NCBI GenBank assembly: GCA_937907415.1
Contig: CALCHY010000294.1
Location: 1 to 14,173, forward strand
DNA length: 14,173 bases
Origin: an uncultured Trueperaceae bacterium
GTDB taxonomy: Bacteria > Deinococcota > Deinococci > Deinococcales > Trueperaceae
Reading direction: 5' to 3'
Part shown: positions 1 to 6,929 of the stretch, piece by piece
How positions within the stretch are numbered: the first letter of the stretch is position 1
Layout of the letters: every line of letters starts with the position of its first letter
Program-made: the position numbers and the translations under genes
The notes under the pieces: model-generated
What the model was told of the DNA's origin: nothing
The model's database searches: none
Seen by the model: only the letters and a program-made list of their open reading frames with translations

Positions 1-82
1 TGCTTTACGGTATGACCGTGACGTACTGTCTAACCCGAGCTTCGTCGCGCTGTTCTCTCTCGCGGCGACGTTCCCGTCATAG
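1..82 (+). CDS. Possible C-terminal tail of an upstream gene (partial)
   Basis: The frame beginning at base 2 is open from the window edge to a TAG stop at 80-82 and encodes 26 residues containing the stretch SNPSFVALFSLAATF. The codons look similar to those of the neighbouring genes, and the position just upstream of the flippase fits the end of another gene of the cluster. The piece is too short to assign a family, and another frame is also open through this stretch, so this may be a chance open frame. Confidence 0.3.
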   Translation, partial: ALRYDRDVLSNPSFVALFSLAATFPS

Positions 83-87
83 CCGCT

Positions 88-118
88 GCCTGCGGTCAGT
101 GAGGTCACTGCCACAGGC
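88..118 (+). other. Imperfect intergenic hairpin upstream of the flippase gene
   Basis: CAGTG (97-101) and CACTG (106-110) form an inner stem around a 4-base AGGT loop. GCCTG (88-92) and CAGGC (114-118) form an outer 5-bp stem, separated from the inner one by a small internal loop. A second mini-hairpin, GGCAA-gag-TTGCC, follows at 119-131. No T-run follows either one, so a Rho-independent terminator is not demonstrated. They may end the preceding transcript or be chance. Confidence 0.3.
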
Positions 119-148
119 GGCAAGAGTTGCCAAGCGGAAGCTACGGTT

Positions 149-153
149 GAGGT
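149..153 (+). promoter_or_regulatory. Ribosome binding site fixing the TTG start of the flippase
   Basis: GAGGT lies 6 bases before the TTG at 160. This is good Shine-Dalgarno spacing and is the reason for choosing this non-ATG start. A TANNNT hexamer (TACGGT) at 142-147 is further upstream, but no start codon sits 5-7 bases after it. Confidence 0.55.
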
Positions 154-159
154 CCGGAA

Positions 160-1632
160 TTGAAGCAGCTGCGTTCCGGTCTTAGTCGCTTGCTCCCGAC
201 GTCTAGACTCGGGCGCTCGGTCGGTGTGCTTGCTTCCGGGACAGCGTTAGGTCAACTGCTTGTCGTGGTCTCGTCCCCGATCCTGACGCGCATTTATGCG
301 CCAGCTGACCTTGGGGCCCTCGCGGTTTATGCATCCATACTTGGACTGTTCTCGGTGGTTGCTTCACTTAGGTATGAACAGGCGATAGCCCTCCCCGAAG
401 ATTCGGCCGAGGCGACCAACACAGTTGTATTGGCGCTCGTAGGCCTAGTCACGACCACGGTGTTTCTACTTCTTTGCGCTTTCTTGGTGATCCCGAGACT
501 TCCGTTACCGGGGCCTTGGGAGGTAACTCGCCCACTTCTTTGGTTGCTACCGATCAGCGTGTTCGCCGTCGGCCTCTATCAGCTCTTGAGCGTGTGGGCG
601 ATCCGAACCAAAGAGTTCGCTGTCCTTGCCGGAACCGCTTGGCGTCAAGGGCTTGCAGGAGCAGCTACCCAGATACTTCTTGGCCTGCTAGGCCTAGGTG
701 CTACAGGACTGATCGTGGGGCAAGTCGTCGGTCAGAGCTCCGGCGCGTTCTCGCTGGCTCGTTTGCTGAGAGGCTCACACGGGTTCGTCGCCTCTGACAT
801 AGCGCGCCAGTCGGTCTGGGAAGCGGCTAAGCGGTACCGGCGGTTCCCGCTCTACTCGACGTGGTCTGGCCTGCTCTTGGTGGCTAGCATGAGCGTGCCG
901 GTGGCCATAATTGCCGTCTTCTTCGGTCCGGCCGCCACCGGCTTCTACTCTCTGGGCCTACGCGCCCTACAAACACCCATGCGCACACTCGGCAACGCCG
1001 TAAGTCAGGTCTTTCTCGCGGAGTCCCCGAAGGCGGCCCGCGAAGGTCGACTCGGGGAGCTAGTGCTTCCCGCGCTGGCTCGGCTATCGGCTCTAGTCTC
1101 ACCCATCGCAGTGGTACTAACTCTCTCTTGTGCGCCCTTGGCTCAGCTGGTCTTCGGCCAAGGTTGGCGCGAAGCTGGCGTCTACATGCAGTGGCTCACT
1201 CCTTGGGTGTTCTTGACGATGATCACATCGCCGCTGGCGCCGCTATTCACTACGCTCGAGCGCCAGGAAGTCGGGCTCTTGTTCAACGCATTATCCTTGG
1301 TTGTTCGCTCGGCGGCCTTGATCGCGGGCAACTACTTTGGTGGGGCAGAGCTGGCAATTGCGTTGTTCGGCGTATCAAGTTTTCTAGTGCAATGGTGGCT
1401 ACTGGAATGGTTGAGTTCAGCCGCTGGTGTAGCCCGGGGAGAGGTTAGGCGAGTGGTGGGCGGCAGCATCATGCGCGCCTTGCCTCTTGCGCTACCGTTG
1501 ATCGCGCTCAGGGCTGTAACGCCAACGCGGTTGAGCGACGTACTCTCCATCTGCTACGCCGCGATAGTCTTGGCGTACTTCGGGTTCAAGGCCGTCGCCA
1601 TGCGGCGGCAGCACCGAGCGCCTCCTTCCTAA
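160..1632 (+). CDS. Wzx-type polysaccharide flippase (MOP superfamily, WzxC-like)
   Basis: This is a multispan inner-membrane protein of 490 residues, the usual length for Wzx/RfbX-like transporters, predicted to flip undecaprenyl-diphosphate-linked oligosaccharide to the outer face. The N-terminal region shows the hallmark pattern of the family: a small-residue helix (about 20-40) leading to ILTRIYAPADLG (41-52), then a helix and the RYEQAIALPED motif (71-81). Roughly 12 or more hydrophobic segments follow, at about 90-112, 126-147, 165-198, 234-256, 312-331, 346-363, 370-390, 396-418, 437-452 and 459-481. The start is TTG with GAGGT 6 bases upstream. It lies 59 bases upstream of the next start, so it may end its own transcript or lead the cluster. 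The family assignment is firm; the substrate is unknown. Confidence 0.88.
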   Translation: MKQLRSGLSRLLPTSRLGRSVGVLASGTALGQLLVVVSSPILTRIYAPADLGALAVYASILGLFSVVASLRYEQAIALPEDSAEATNTVVLALVGLVTTTVFLLLCAFLVIPRLPLPGPWEVTRPLLWLLPISVFAVGLYQLLSVWAIRTKEFAVLAGTAWRQGLAGAATQILLGLLGLGATGLIVGQVVGQSSGAFSLARLLRGSHGFVASDIARQSVWEAAKRYRRFPLYSTWSGLLLVASMSVPVAIIAVFFGPAATGFYSLGLRALQTPMRTLGNAVSQVFLAESPKAAREGRLGELVLPALARLSALVSPIAVVLTLSCAPLAQLVFGQGWREAGVYMQWLTPWVFLTMITSPLAPLFTTLERQEVGLLFNALSLVVRSAALIAGNYFGGAELAIALFGVSSFLVQWWLLEWLSSAAGVARGEVRRVVGGSIMRALPLALPLIALRAVTPTRLSDVLSICYAAIVLAYFGFKAVAMRRQHRAPPS

Positions 1633-1678
1633 CCTCAACAGCTTGACTCTAGTGGTCCGAAACGCCCAAAGGTTAGGA
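1627..1678 (+). repeat. 9-bp perfect inverted repeat bracketing the flippase/PP-loop intergenic region
   Basis: TCCTAACCT (1627-1635, covering the TAA stop of the flippase) is the exact reverse complement of AGGTTAGGA (1670-1678), with a 34-base spacer. The right arm ends two bases before the -10-like hexamer at 1680. This could be a two-half-site operator, or a long-loop hairpin ending the flippase transcript. A chance match is also possible. Confidence 0.35.
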
Positions 1679-1679
1679 G

Positions 1680-1685
1680 TAAACT
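1680..1685 (+). promoter_or_regulatory. Candidate leaderless -10 element (TAAACT) for the PP-loop gene
   Basis: TAAACT matches TANNNT and is separated by exactly 6 bases from the ATG at 1692, so transcription would start at or next to the start codon. I see no convincing TTGAC-like -35 at 16-18 bp. An AGGAG at 1675-1679 is 12 bases from the ATG, rather far for a Shine-Dalgarno, so a leadered mRNA is possible but less attractive. The same arrangement recurs at 3061, 10917 and 14024. Confidence 0.5.
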
Positions 1686-1691
1686 TTACCG

Positions 1692-3047
1692 ATGACCGCC
1701 CCCATCGGAGCTTTGCCGAATGCACCGCTATTCACGAAGGTGTCTGTTGCTGGCAATAGACTGAGCGCAAAGGTGAATCCAGCACTCTATGGGCGGTACG
1801 TTCGGGACGAGTTCTTCGCCGAATACTCTCCAGAGTTCGACCTCGCGCTGCTACCACCAAGCGTTCAGATAGTCCCTGCCCTATTCAATATCGCACCGGT
1901 TGCTTGGTTGTCTGGGATGACCTTCGAGGTTCCCGAGCTAGACGACGCCGTCTCTGAAACGCTTATCCGCACCAAAGCGGCGCTGGAAAGCATGTATCCA
2001 CACCTGGATTGGTCCGGCCAGATAAACCCACTGCGACGTTCCCCGCCAGGCCCCCTTGGCGGTCCAGGCCACGATGAAGGCACGCCGACGAGGCTAGCGC
2101 TCTTCAGCGGGGGACTTGACTCAGTATGCACCTCACTGCGGCACCAGAAGCACAAACAGTTGTTGGTTTCGGTATGGGGCGCCGACGTTGCATTAAGCGA
2201 TGAGCATAAGTGGCGCAACGTAGCTGGTTGGACGCGGGACTACGCCGCCCGTTTTGGCCATGACACGGCCTTCGTACGCTCCAATCTGCGCAGCTTCCTG
2301 AACGAAGACTACTTGAACAATTTCAGCGACGACATTACCAATTGGTGGGGGGGAGTTCAGCACGGCCTCGGGCTTACAGGGCTTACTGCCCCGCTTGCTA
2401 CCCATCTAGGAACTGCCGAGGTCCTGATTGCTGCCTCCCACTCCACGGCCTTTCACGCACCATGGGGGTCGCACCCGACGATCGACAACCACATCGGTTG
2501 GCAACAGACTCGAGTCGCTCACGACGGGTTCGAACTGACGCGCATGGGGAAACTGGCCTTCTGCCGCGACTATTTCCGCAACACGAACAGTGCGCCCGCC
2601 CTCATCCGCGTTTGCTACGCCGCCAGCAGCAATGACGGCGAGAACTGCTGCAAGTGCGAGAAGTGTCTGCGCACTATGGCGGCACTGATCGTCCTGGACG
2701 AAGACCCCTGCCGCTGGGGTTTCAAGGCGCCCATCGACGAGGCGATGCAACGCATCAGGAACGGCTTCTTGAATCACGAGTTCAAATTGGGCGCGAACGG
2801 TGTCTACATGTGGCAAGACATCCAAACTTGGGCCCACGAAGCCCAGTCACGAATGGATGCCTCGCGCATTGAAACGTCCACCCGGCTGGAGCTCATCGAC
2901 TGGTTCGCGCAGACCGACTTCAGTTCCTGGTTGGACCAAGAGTTAAGACCCAACTCAGGGTTCTCGCGAGTCAAACGCTTTGCGAAGGTAAGGTTCCCGC
3001 GCATCACTAGCCTCTTGAGGCGGCTCATGAGGGGCGCGGCAACCTAG
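1692..3047 (+). CDS. PP-loop ATPase-like protein with QueC-like cysteine cluster, function unknown
   Basis: The protein has 451 residues and looks soluble. The PP-loop signature SGGLDS is at 139-144, after LALF, the typical position at the end of the first beta strand of an adenine-nucleotide alpha hydrolase fold. Towards the C-terminus, C308, C319, C322 and C325 form C-x10-C-x2-C-x2-C followed by LRTM, closely resembling the zinc site of QueC (7-cyano-7-deazaguanine synthase). A conserved-looking block, AASHSTAFHAPWGSHP (248-262 region), lies between. Residues 1-130 and 345-451 are extensions not found in QueC, which is roughly half this length. Enzymes with this signature adenylate a carboxylate or carbonyl and release pyrophosphate. 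In a sugar cluster it might amidate or otherwise nitrogen-modify a sugar, as the unrelated-in-detail PP-loop protein WbpG does; that is inference. No other deazaguanine genes are visible. Confidence 0.75.
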   Translation: MTAPIGALPNAPLFTKVSVAGNRLSAKVNPALYGRYVRDEFFAEYSPEFDLALLPPSVQIVPALFNIAPVAWLSGMTFEVPELDDAVSETLIRTKAALESMYPHLDWSGQINPLRRSPPGPLGGPGHDEGTPTRLALFSGGLDSVCTSLRHQKHKQLLVSVWGADVALSDEHKWRNVAGWTRDYAARFGHDTAFVRSNLRSFLNEDYLNNFSDDITNWWGGVQHGLGLTGLTAPLATHLGTAEVLIAASHSTAFHAPWGSHPTIDNHIGWQQTRVAHDGFELTRMGKLAFCRDYFRNTNSAPALIRVCYAASSNDGENCCKCEKCLRTMAALIVLDEDPCRWGFKAPIDEAMQRIRNGFLNHEFKLGANGVYMWQDIQTWAHEAQSRMDASRIETSTRLELIDWFAQTDFSSWLDQELRPNSGFSRVKRFAKVRFPRITSLLRRLMRGAAT

Positions 3048-3060
3048 AAGGCCTGCGGGG

Positions 3061-3066
3061 TAGAAT
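3061..3066 (+). promoter_or_regulatory. Candidate leaderless -10 element (TAGAAT) upstream of the pyruvyl transferase gene
   Basis: TAGAAT is a near-consensus -10 hexamer, lying in the gap between the PP-loop gene and the pyruvyl transferase gene. The first ATG after it (3073) is 6 bases downstream, the same spacing as at 1680 and 10917. That ATG opens a 21-codon frame rather than the main gene. No clear -35 is visible. Confidence 0.5.
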
Positions 3067-3072
3067 CCGCGG

Positions 3073-3138
3073 ATGGTATGGGCCGCTAGGATCGCCACGG
3101 ACTCGATCCGCCGCACCCCCGGGCGGGCTTCGGGATGA
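3073..3138 (+). CDS. Possible 21-residue leader peptide / upstream ORF
   Basis: The ATG at 3073 sits 6 bases after TAGAAT. It opens a frame of 21 codons whose TGA stop (3136-3138) overlaps the ATG of the next gene (3135) as ATGA. This is the stop-start coupling used by the rest of the operon. The peptide begins MVWAARIATD and is rich in Arg, Ala and Gly. It has no recognisable attenuation signature and no similarity I know. It may be a translated leader that delivers ribosomes to the 3135 start, which has no good Shine-Dalgarno. The alternative is that it is simply non-coding 5' leader. Confidence 0.3.
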   Translation: MVWAARIATDSIRRTPGRASG

Positions 3139-4535
3139 GTAACCGGCGAGGGGCTCGCGCTGGTGAACCCAGTTCAATCGCAGACGAAGGGCAACCCGAG
3201 CACTCACCTGGGGTCAGGAAAGTGCTGCTTGTCAACGGGTGGTCGGACGATAACAAGGGCGATGCCGCCATCGTCCAAGGTTTCCAAGTCCTGATGGGTG
3301 GGGCCGCCAAGCGCCGCGGATTTGAACTCAACCTGGGAATCGTCTCGAACTTCTCTAAGGAATCCGAGGATTTTGGTTATCACTACCGGCATTCGAAGCG
3401 AATGTTCAAAGGTGGGATCTTCGGAGCGGTGATACCAACGAACCTGCGAACGGCAAGCGGCGGCGCTTTGGGCAAGTCGCTCCGGCGCTCGGCCCAGCTT
3501 CTAACTTCGCTTGTTGCGCTGGCCGTGCCACGCAGCAGCATGATTCAGGGGTGGCTGTCGCCTTTCCAAGCAGAAACGCTGGAGCAGTTCCGCCAGGCGT
3601 CGATGGTCGTCAGCAAAGGCGGGCACATCTACGCCACCACTGGTTCGCCACTCTCGCTTGTCGGCCTTTACTCCAACCTCTACCCGCTGCTCTTGGCCCA
3701 ACGCCTGGGGATCCCAACGGGCATCTATGCACAATCAGTCGGGCCAGTAATCGGAGGGCCGCATCGGCGTCTTCTCGCTTCTGCCCTAGCGCGCTGCAAG
3801 TTCGTCTACGTGAGAGAAGAGCCGTCGCTAGACTATGTTCGCGCTCTGTTACCCGGCAACTCGAGCACGAAGCCGGAACTCGTTTGGGACACTGCATTCG
3901 CCGTGGGCGAGGAACCGCTACCACCAGGGGTGATTTCACTCCTTCCTTCGGAGTTCGTCGCGGTAACCGTAAGGCAATGGCGTTTTCCTTATTCACCCTC
4001 GCAGGATCGTGACGCGCTCTACGCCCGTTACCTAGAGGCGTTGGCAACCGTGATCAGGCGACTGGTCACCGACTTGGGGGTTCCTGTCGTTGTCGTGCCC
4101 CAAGTCATCGGACCAACTGAACTGGAGAACGACCTACTAGCTGGTGAGCAGCTAGCTAAGGTCCTTGCAGGACTTGAAGGCGTTCAGTTCTTGACCACTG
4201 ACTTCACAGCTGGGCAGCTACGGCAGCTATACTCGCGGGCCTCGATGCTCATCGGCACCCGCTTCCACTCCGTGATTCTAGCGTTGGCGAGCCTGACTCC
4301 CGCGATTGCGATCTCGTATCACGGCTTCAAGACCCAAGGCATCATGAGAATGCTCGACCTGTCCGATCATGTGCTTGACATCGGTGAACTTTCGCCTGAC
4401 GAGCTCTGGAGCCGCGTGAAGTCCGCGTATGAGGCGCGAGGCGAGTATCGCGCGACGCTTGAAACCCAAATGCCAGCCGTGATGCGAGCAGCGGCGGCGG
4501 AAGCTGACCGTGCGATCACCAGCTTGGCGAGCTAA
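3135..4535 (+). CDS. Polysaccharide pyruvyl transferase family protein (CsaB/WcaK-like)
   Basis: The product has 466 residues and is predicted soluble. It has the family layout of two Rossmann-like halves. The N-terminal strand and loop VLLVNGWSDDNKGDAAI is at 30-46. The central SKGGHIYATTG (160-170) and GIYAQSVGPVIGG (196-208) follow, then YVREEPSLDYV (225-235). The C-terminal half starts near VAVTVRQW (275-282) and carries the hallmark GTRFHSVILALASLTPAIAISYHGFKT split over 374-400. Family members transfer pyruvate from phosphoenolpyruvate to make ketal-pyruvylated sugars, though many homologues are uncharacterised. The family match usually begins at about residue 29. The in-frame GTG at 3222 is therefore an alternative start, which would leave the first 28-29 residues untranslated. 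The stop falls inside the next gene's first codons. Confidence 0.82.
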   Translation: MSNRRGARAGEPSSIADEGQPEHSPGVRKVLLVNGWSDDNKGDAAIVQGFQVLMGGAAKRRGFELNLGIVSNFSKESEDFGYHYRHSKRMFKGGIFGAVIPTNLRTASGGALGKSLRRSAQLLTSLVALAVPRSSMIQGWLSPFQAETLEQFRQASMVVSKGGHIYATTGSPLSLVGLYSNLYPLLLAQRLGIPTGIYAQSVGPVIGGPHRRLLASALARCKFVYVREEPSLDYVRALLPGNSSTKPELVWDTAFAVGEEPLPPGVISLLPSEFVAVTVRQWRFPYSPSQDRDALYARYLEALATVIRRLVTDLGVPVVVVPQVIGPTELENDLLAGEQLAKVLAGLEGVQFLTTDFTAGQLRQLYSRASMLIGTRFHSVILALASLTPAIAISYHGFKTQGIMRMLDLSDHVLDIGELSPDELWSRVKSAYEARGEYRATLETQMPAVMRAAAAEADRAITSLAS

Positions 4536-5796
4536 CGGAAACCGGGTCAAGGCGTTGACCGTTCGGTTTGGCCGGCCGAAACTGGCCGATGTCGCGCTCT
4601 TGCTCCTACTTGCCTCGCTCGTCGCACCATACATACACCTCACACCTACGACAACGATACGCATCGAGATGCTTTGGTTGCCAGTGCTACTCGTGGTGGC
4701 CTTACCCCGAATCAAGGTTCCGCGCGTTGCGTGGTTGTTAGCCGGGTACTGGCTTTGGATCGCGATCGTCACTTGTATCTCATTAGCGCGCGGGGTCGAG
4801 GGAGGGCTACATTATGCATCTGCCCTCGGTTACGCACGAACTGTCGCGATAACCGTGCTCTTTTACAGCCTCGGGGTACGGCCTGCCCAGTTGCTAAGCG
4901 CGCTCAGGTGGTTCGTCTATCTCGGAATCCCGATGGGCCTGCTGGGTGTCGCGCAAGCCATCAACTTAGGTCCCATCGTGAGTCTCACGTTGGCTGCATA
5001 CTCCGGGGCGAACCGGGGCGCGCTCGCTAGTCAAATCGCCACTTTCGGTCGACTTTCAAGGGCTACGGGGTCATTTGAGGCGCCCTCGTTCGCCGCTGTG
5101 TATTTTCTCCTCGTCGTCGGCACCGGGCTGTGGCTGCTCACCGGGCAGGCGCAACGCCTTAGCCACCGCGTGCGGACCCTACTGATCGCTGGTGTCGTCA
5201 GTTCACTCATCGGCGGGGTGATGACGCTTTCGAGCACCTCCATCGCTGGCCTTGCCGCGCTGGTCTTGGTTCTGTTGGCAGTCGGCCCATGGAGCGCGAG
5301 GATTCGGCTCGTAGCTACCGGAACCGTCGCCGCCGCACTCGCATTACCCCTATTCGCGTTCTCGGTAAGCAAGAGCCCAGTGGCGGCCGGATCGCTCAAT
5401 TACCAGCTGGCGCGGTTGGGCAACCTGAACGTCTTCGCAACCCGCTTTGGCGACCAGGGCCTCCTGGTACCGACCATCGAGGCCGTACGCCGCATGCCGT
5501 TGACTGGTTGGGGCTTCATCAGTCAGCCGGGTATTTTCCTCGGCGATTCAGCGTATGTCGTGTGGCTTTACATGGGTGGAGCGGTCGGCTTGCTATTCAT
5601 TCTCGGTATCTTGGTGCTTTGCGCTTACCAGGTAAGGTCGCTCGGGCCCCTAGGGACCATCGTGCTCGTCTGGCTCGTGGTGCTGCTCGCTTCAGGCTTC
5701 GGGAGCCCCAGCTTCTCGATCCCGCGCATCGGCGACTGGTGGTGGGCACTTGCCGCGATGACCGCAGCTGGGGCGAAGCACTGGAGGACCCAGTGA
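4510..5796 (+). CDS. Wzy-like / O-antigen ligase-like multispan membrane protein
   Basis: The protein has 428 residues with about 11-12 hydrophobic segments, for instance near 26-45, 55-67, 73-92, 109-121, 134-152, 193-211, 223-240, 244-259, 267-287, 347-373 and 381-396. After the membrane block comes an external-type loop containing RFGDQ (312-316), the LTGWGF motif (331-336) and GDSAYVVWLYMGGAVGLLF (345-363). This is the usual R...P..G.G...(H/D)...G..G.. order of Wzy/WaaL proteins, with Asp346 where ligases often have His. I chose the GTG at 4510 because GGAAG (4499-4503) is 6 bases upstream; this gives a 26-base overlap with the previous gene. The TTG at 4555 is the alternative. The likely role is polymerisation of repeat units; the substrate is not readable. 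Confidence 0.72.
   Translation: MRSPAWRANGNRVKALTVRFGRPKLADVALLLLLASLVAPYIHLTPTTTIRIEMLWLPVLLVVALPRIKVPRVAWLLAGYWLWIAIVTCISLARGVEGGLHYASALGYARTVAITVLFYSLGVRPAQLLSALRWFVYLGIPMGLLGVAQAINLGPIVSLTLAAYSGANRGALASQIATFGRLSRATGSFEAPSFAAVYFLLVVGTGLWLLTGQAQRLSHRVRTLLIAGVVSSLIGGVMTLSSTSIAGLAALVLVLLAVGPWSARIRLVATGTVAAALALPLFAFSVSKSPVAAGSLNYQLARLGNLNVFATRFGDQGLLVPTIEAVRRMPLTGWGFISQPGIFLGDSAYVVWLYMGGAVGLLFILGILVLCAYQVRSLGPLGTIVLVWLVVLLASGFGSPSFSIPRIGDWWWALAAMTAAGAKHWRTQ
5783..5787 (+). promoter_or_regulatory. Ribosome binding site fixing the GTG start at 5793
   Basis: GGAGG lies 5 bases before the GTG at 5793, inside the 3' end of the preceding gene. It settles the start of the first GT4 gene, whose open frame otherwise extends about 500 bases further upstream through the Wzy-like gene. 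Confidence 0.8.
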
Positions 5797-6929
5797 GTCG
5801 CGTTCGGGTTCTACAGTTGTTACCTAGCCTCGGCATGGGGGGCGCGGAGCGCCTAGCGGTTCATCTGGCGCGATCGCTCGATCCCCAACGGTTTGAGGTG
5901 AAGGTCGTATCCATGTTCGGGCCAACGGATTCGGACTTGAGTGAAATGCTTAGTTCTCGCTCGATTCCACTCGAGTACCTTGACAAGCGTCCCGGCTTCG
6001 ACGGTTCGATGGTTACCAAACTGCACCGCGCCTTCAGGCGGTTTTCGCCTGACGTCGCCCACTCGCATCTGCGGGTGCTGCAATATGCTTTGCCAGCTTT
6101 CGTAGGTAGCGGGGTGACTGCGAGGGTGCACACCTTTCACAGCGTCGCGCAAAAGGAGGCGAAGTGGTCGGGCAGGATGATCCAGCGCCTGGCATTCAAG
6201 TCCGGAGTCACGCCCGTAGCGATTTCCGATGAAGTAGCCCGCACGGTGCAAGACGTATACAAGATCTCGCCGCTAACGATCCCGAACGGGATACCGGTCG
6301 CCGACTATCGTGACAACTCCGCCGCTGGCACGAAACTGCGGGAGAGTCTGGGACTTAGCGCTAACGACTTCGTGTTCGTATGCGTAGCCAACCTTAGTCA
6401 AGCGAAGAACCACGCGCTGCTGTTGTCCGCACTCAAGGAAGTCGTCGCCGCGTCGCCTCAGAAGATCATGCTTCTTCTCGTAGGAGACGGCCCGTTGCGG
6501 CCGGCGCTCACCAGCGCTGCGTCCGAACTCGGCAACGCCGTTCGCTTCCTCGGCCGCCGCACTGACGTTCCTGCGATCCTAGCGGCCGCCGACGCGTTCG
6601 TGCTCGCGTCCGACTATGAAGGGAACCCGCTAGCGGTGATGGAGGCCATGGCGGCAGCAAGGCCGGTCGTCGCGACGGCGGTAGGCGGAATCCCTGAGCT
6701 GATCACTGACGGCGTGGACGGTCTCCTAGTCCAACCTGGGTCTCCTGAAGGGCTGGCAGAGGGCATGATCAAGTTGGCTTCCAACCCGAACCTAGCGTCA
6801 GCGCTGGGAACGGCGGCGTCAGAAACGGCACGCGCACGTTTCAGCATCGACGCCATGGCGAACTCGTATGGCGAGCTATATCACCGGCTGACATCAGGCC
6901 GCAATCAACGCCAGCGGACCACACCATGA
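5793..6929 (+). CDS. GT4-family glycosyltransferase
   Basis: The product has 378 residues, typical for a GT-B retaining glycosyltransferase of family GT4. The N-terminal donor/acceptor half opens with QLLPSLGMGGAERLAVHLA (8-26), the classic glycine-rich loop, and has AHSHLR (89-94) and HTFHSV (113-118). The C-terminal nucleotide-sugar half shows VANLSQAKNHALLL (198-211), LLVGDGPLR (228-236) and the EX7E motif E276-GNPLAVM-E284, followed by AVGGIPELI (296-304). It acts at the cytoplasmic face on the lipid-linked oligosaccharide. The GTG start overlaps the previous TGA (GTGA), and the stop overlaps the next ATG (ATGA), so it is translationally coupled at both ends. Donor sugar and linkage cannot be read from the sequence. 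Confidence 0.9.
   Translation: MSRVRVLQLLPSLGMGGAERLAVHLARSLDPQRFEVKVVSMFGPTDSDLSEMLSSRSIPLEYLDKRPGFDGSMVTKLHRAFRRFSPDVAHSHLRVLQYALPAFVGSGVTARVHTFHSVAQKEAKWSGRMIQRLAFKSGVTPVAISDEVARTVQDVYKISPLTIPNGIPVADYRDNSAAGTKLRESLGLSANDFVFVCVANLSQAKNHALLLSALKEVVAASPQKIMLLLVGDGPLRPALTSAASELGNAVRFLGRRTDVPAILAAADAFVLASDYEGNPLAVMEAMAAARPVVATAVGGIPELITDGVDGLLVQPGSPEGLAEGMIKLASNPNLASALGTAASETARARFSIDAMANSYGELYHRLTSGRNQRQRTTP

Noticed and set aside
2406..2837. 143-residue antisense open frame over the PP-loop gene
   Set aside because: It covers the conserved Cys-cluster coding region of the + strand gene and has no family resemblance or start signals.
5289..5792. In-frame open stretch upstream of the first GT4 gene, which would make a 546-residue protein
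   Set aside because: It overlaps the Wzy-like gene in another frame and reads as Arg/Pro-rich low-quality sequence. The GT4 fold begins right at the GTG at 5793, which has GGAGG 5 bases upstream.
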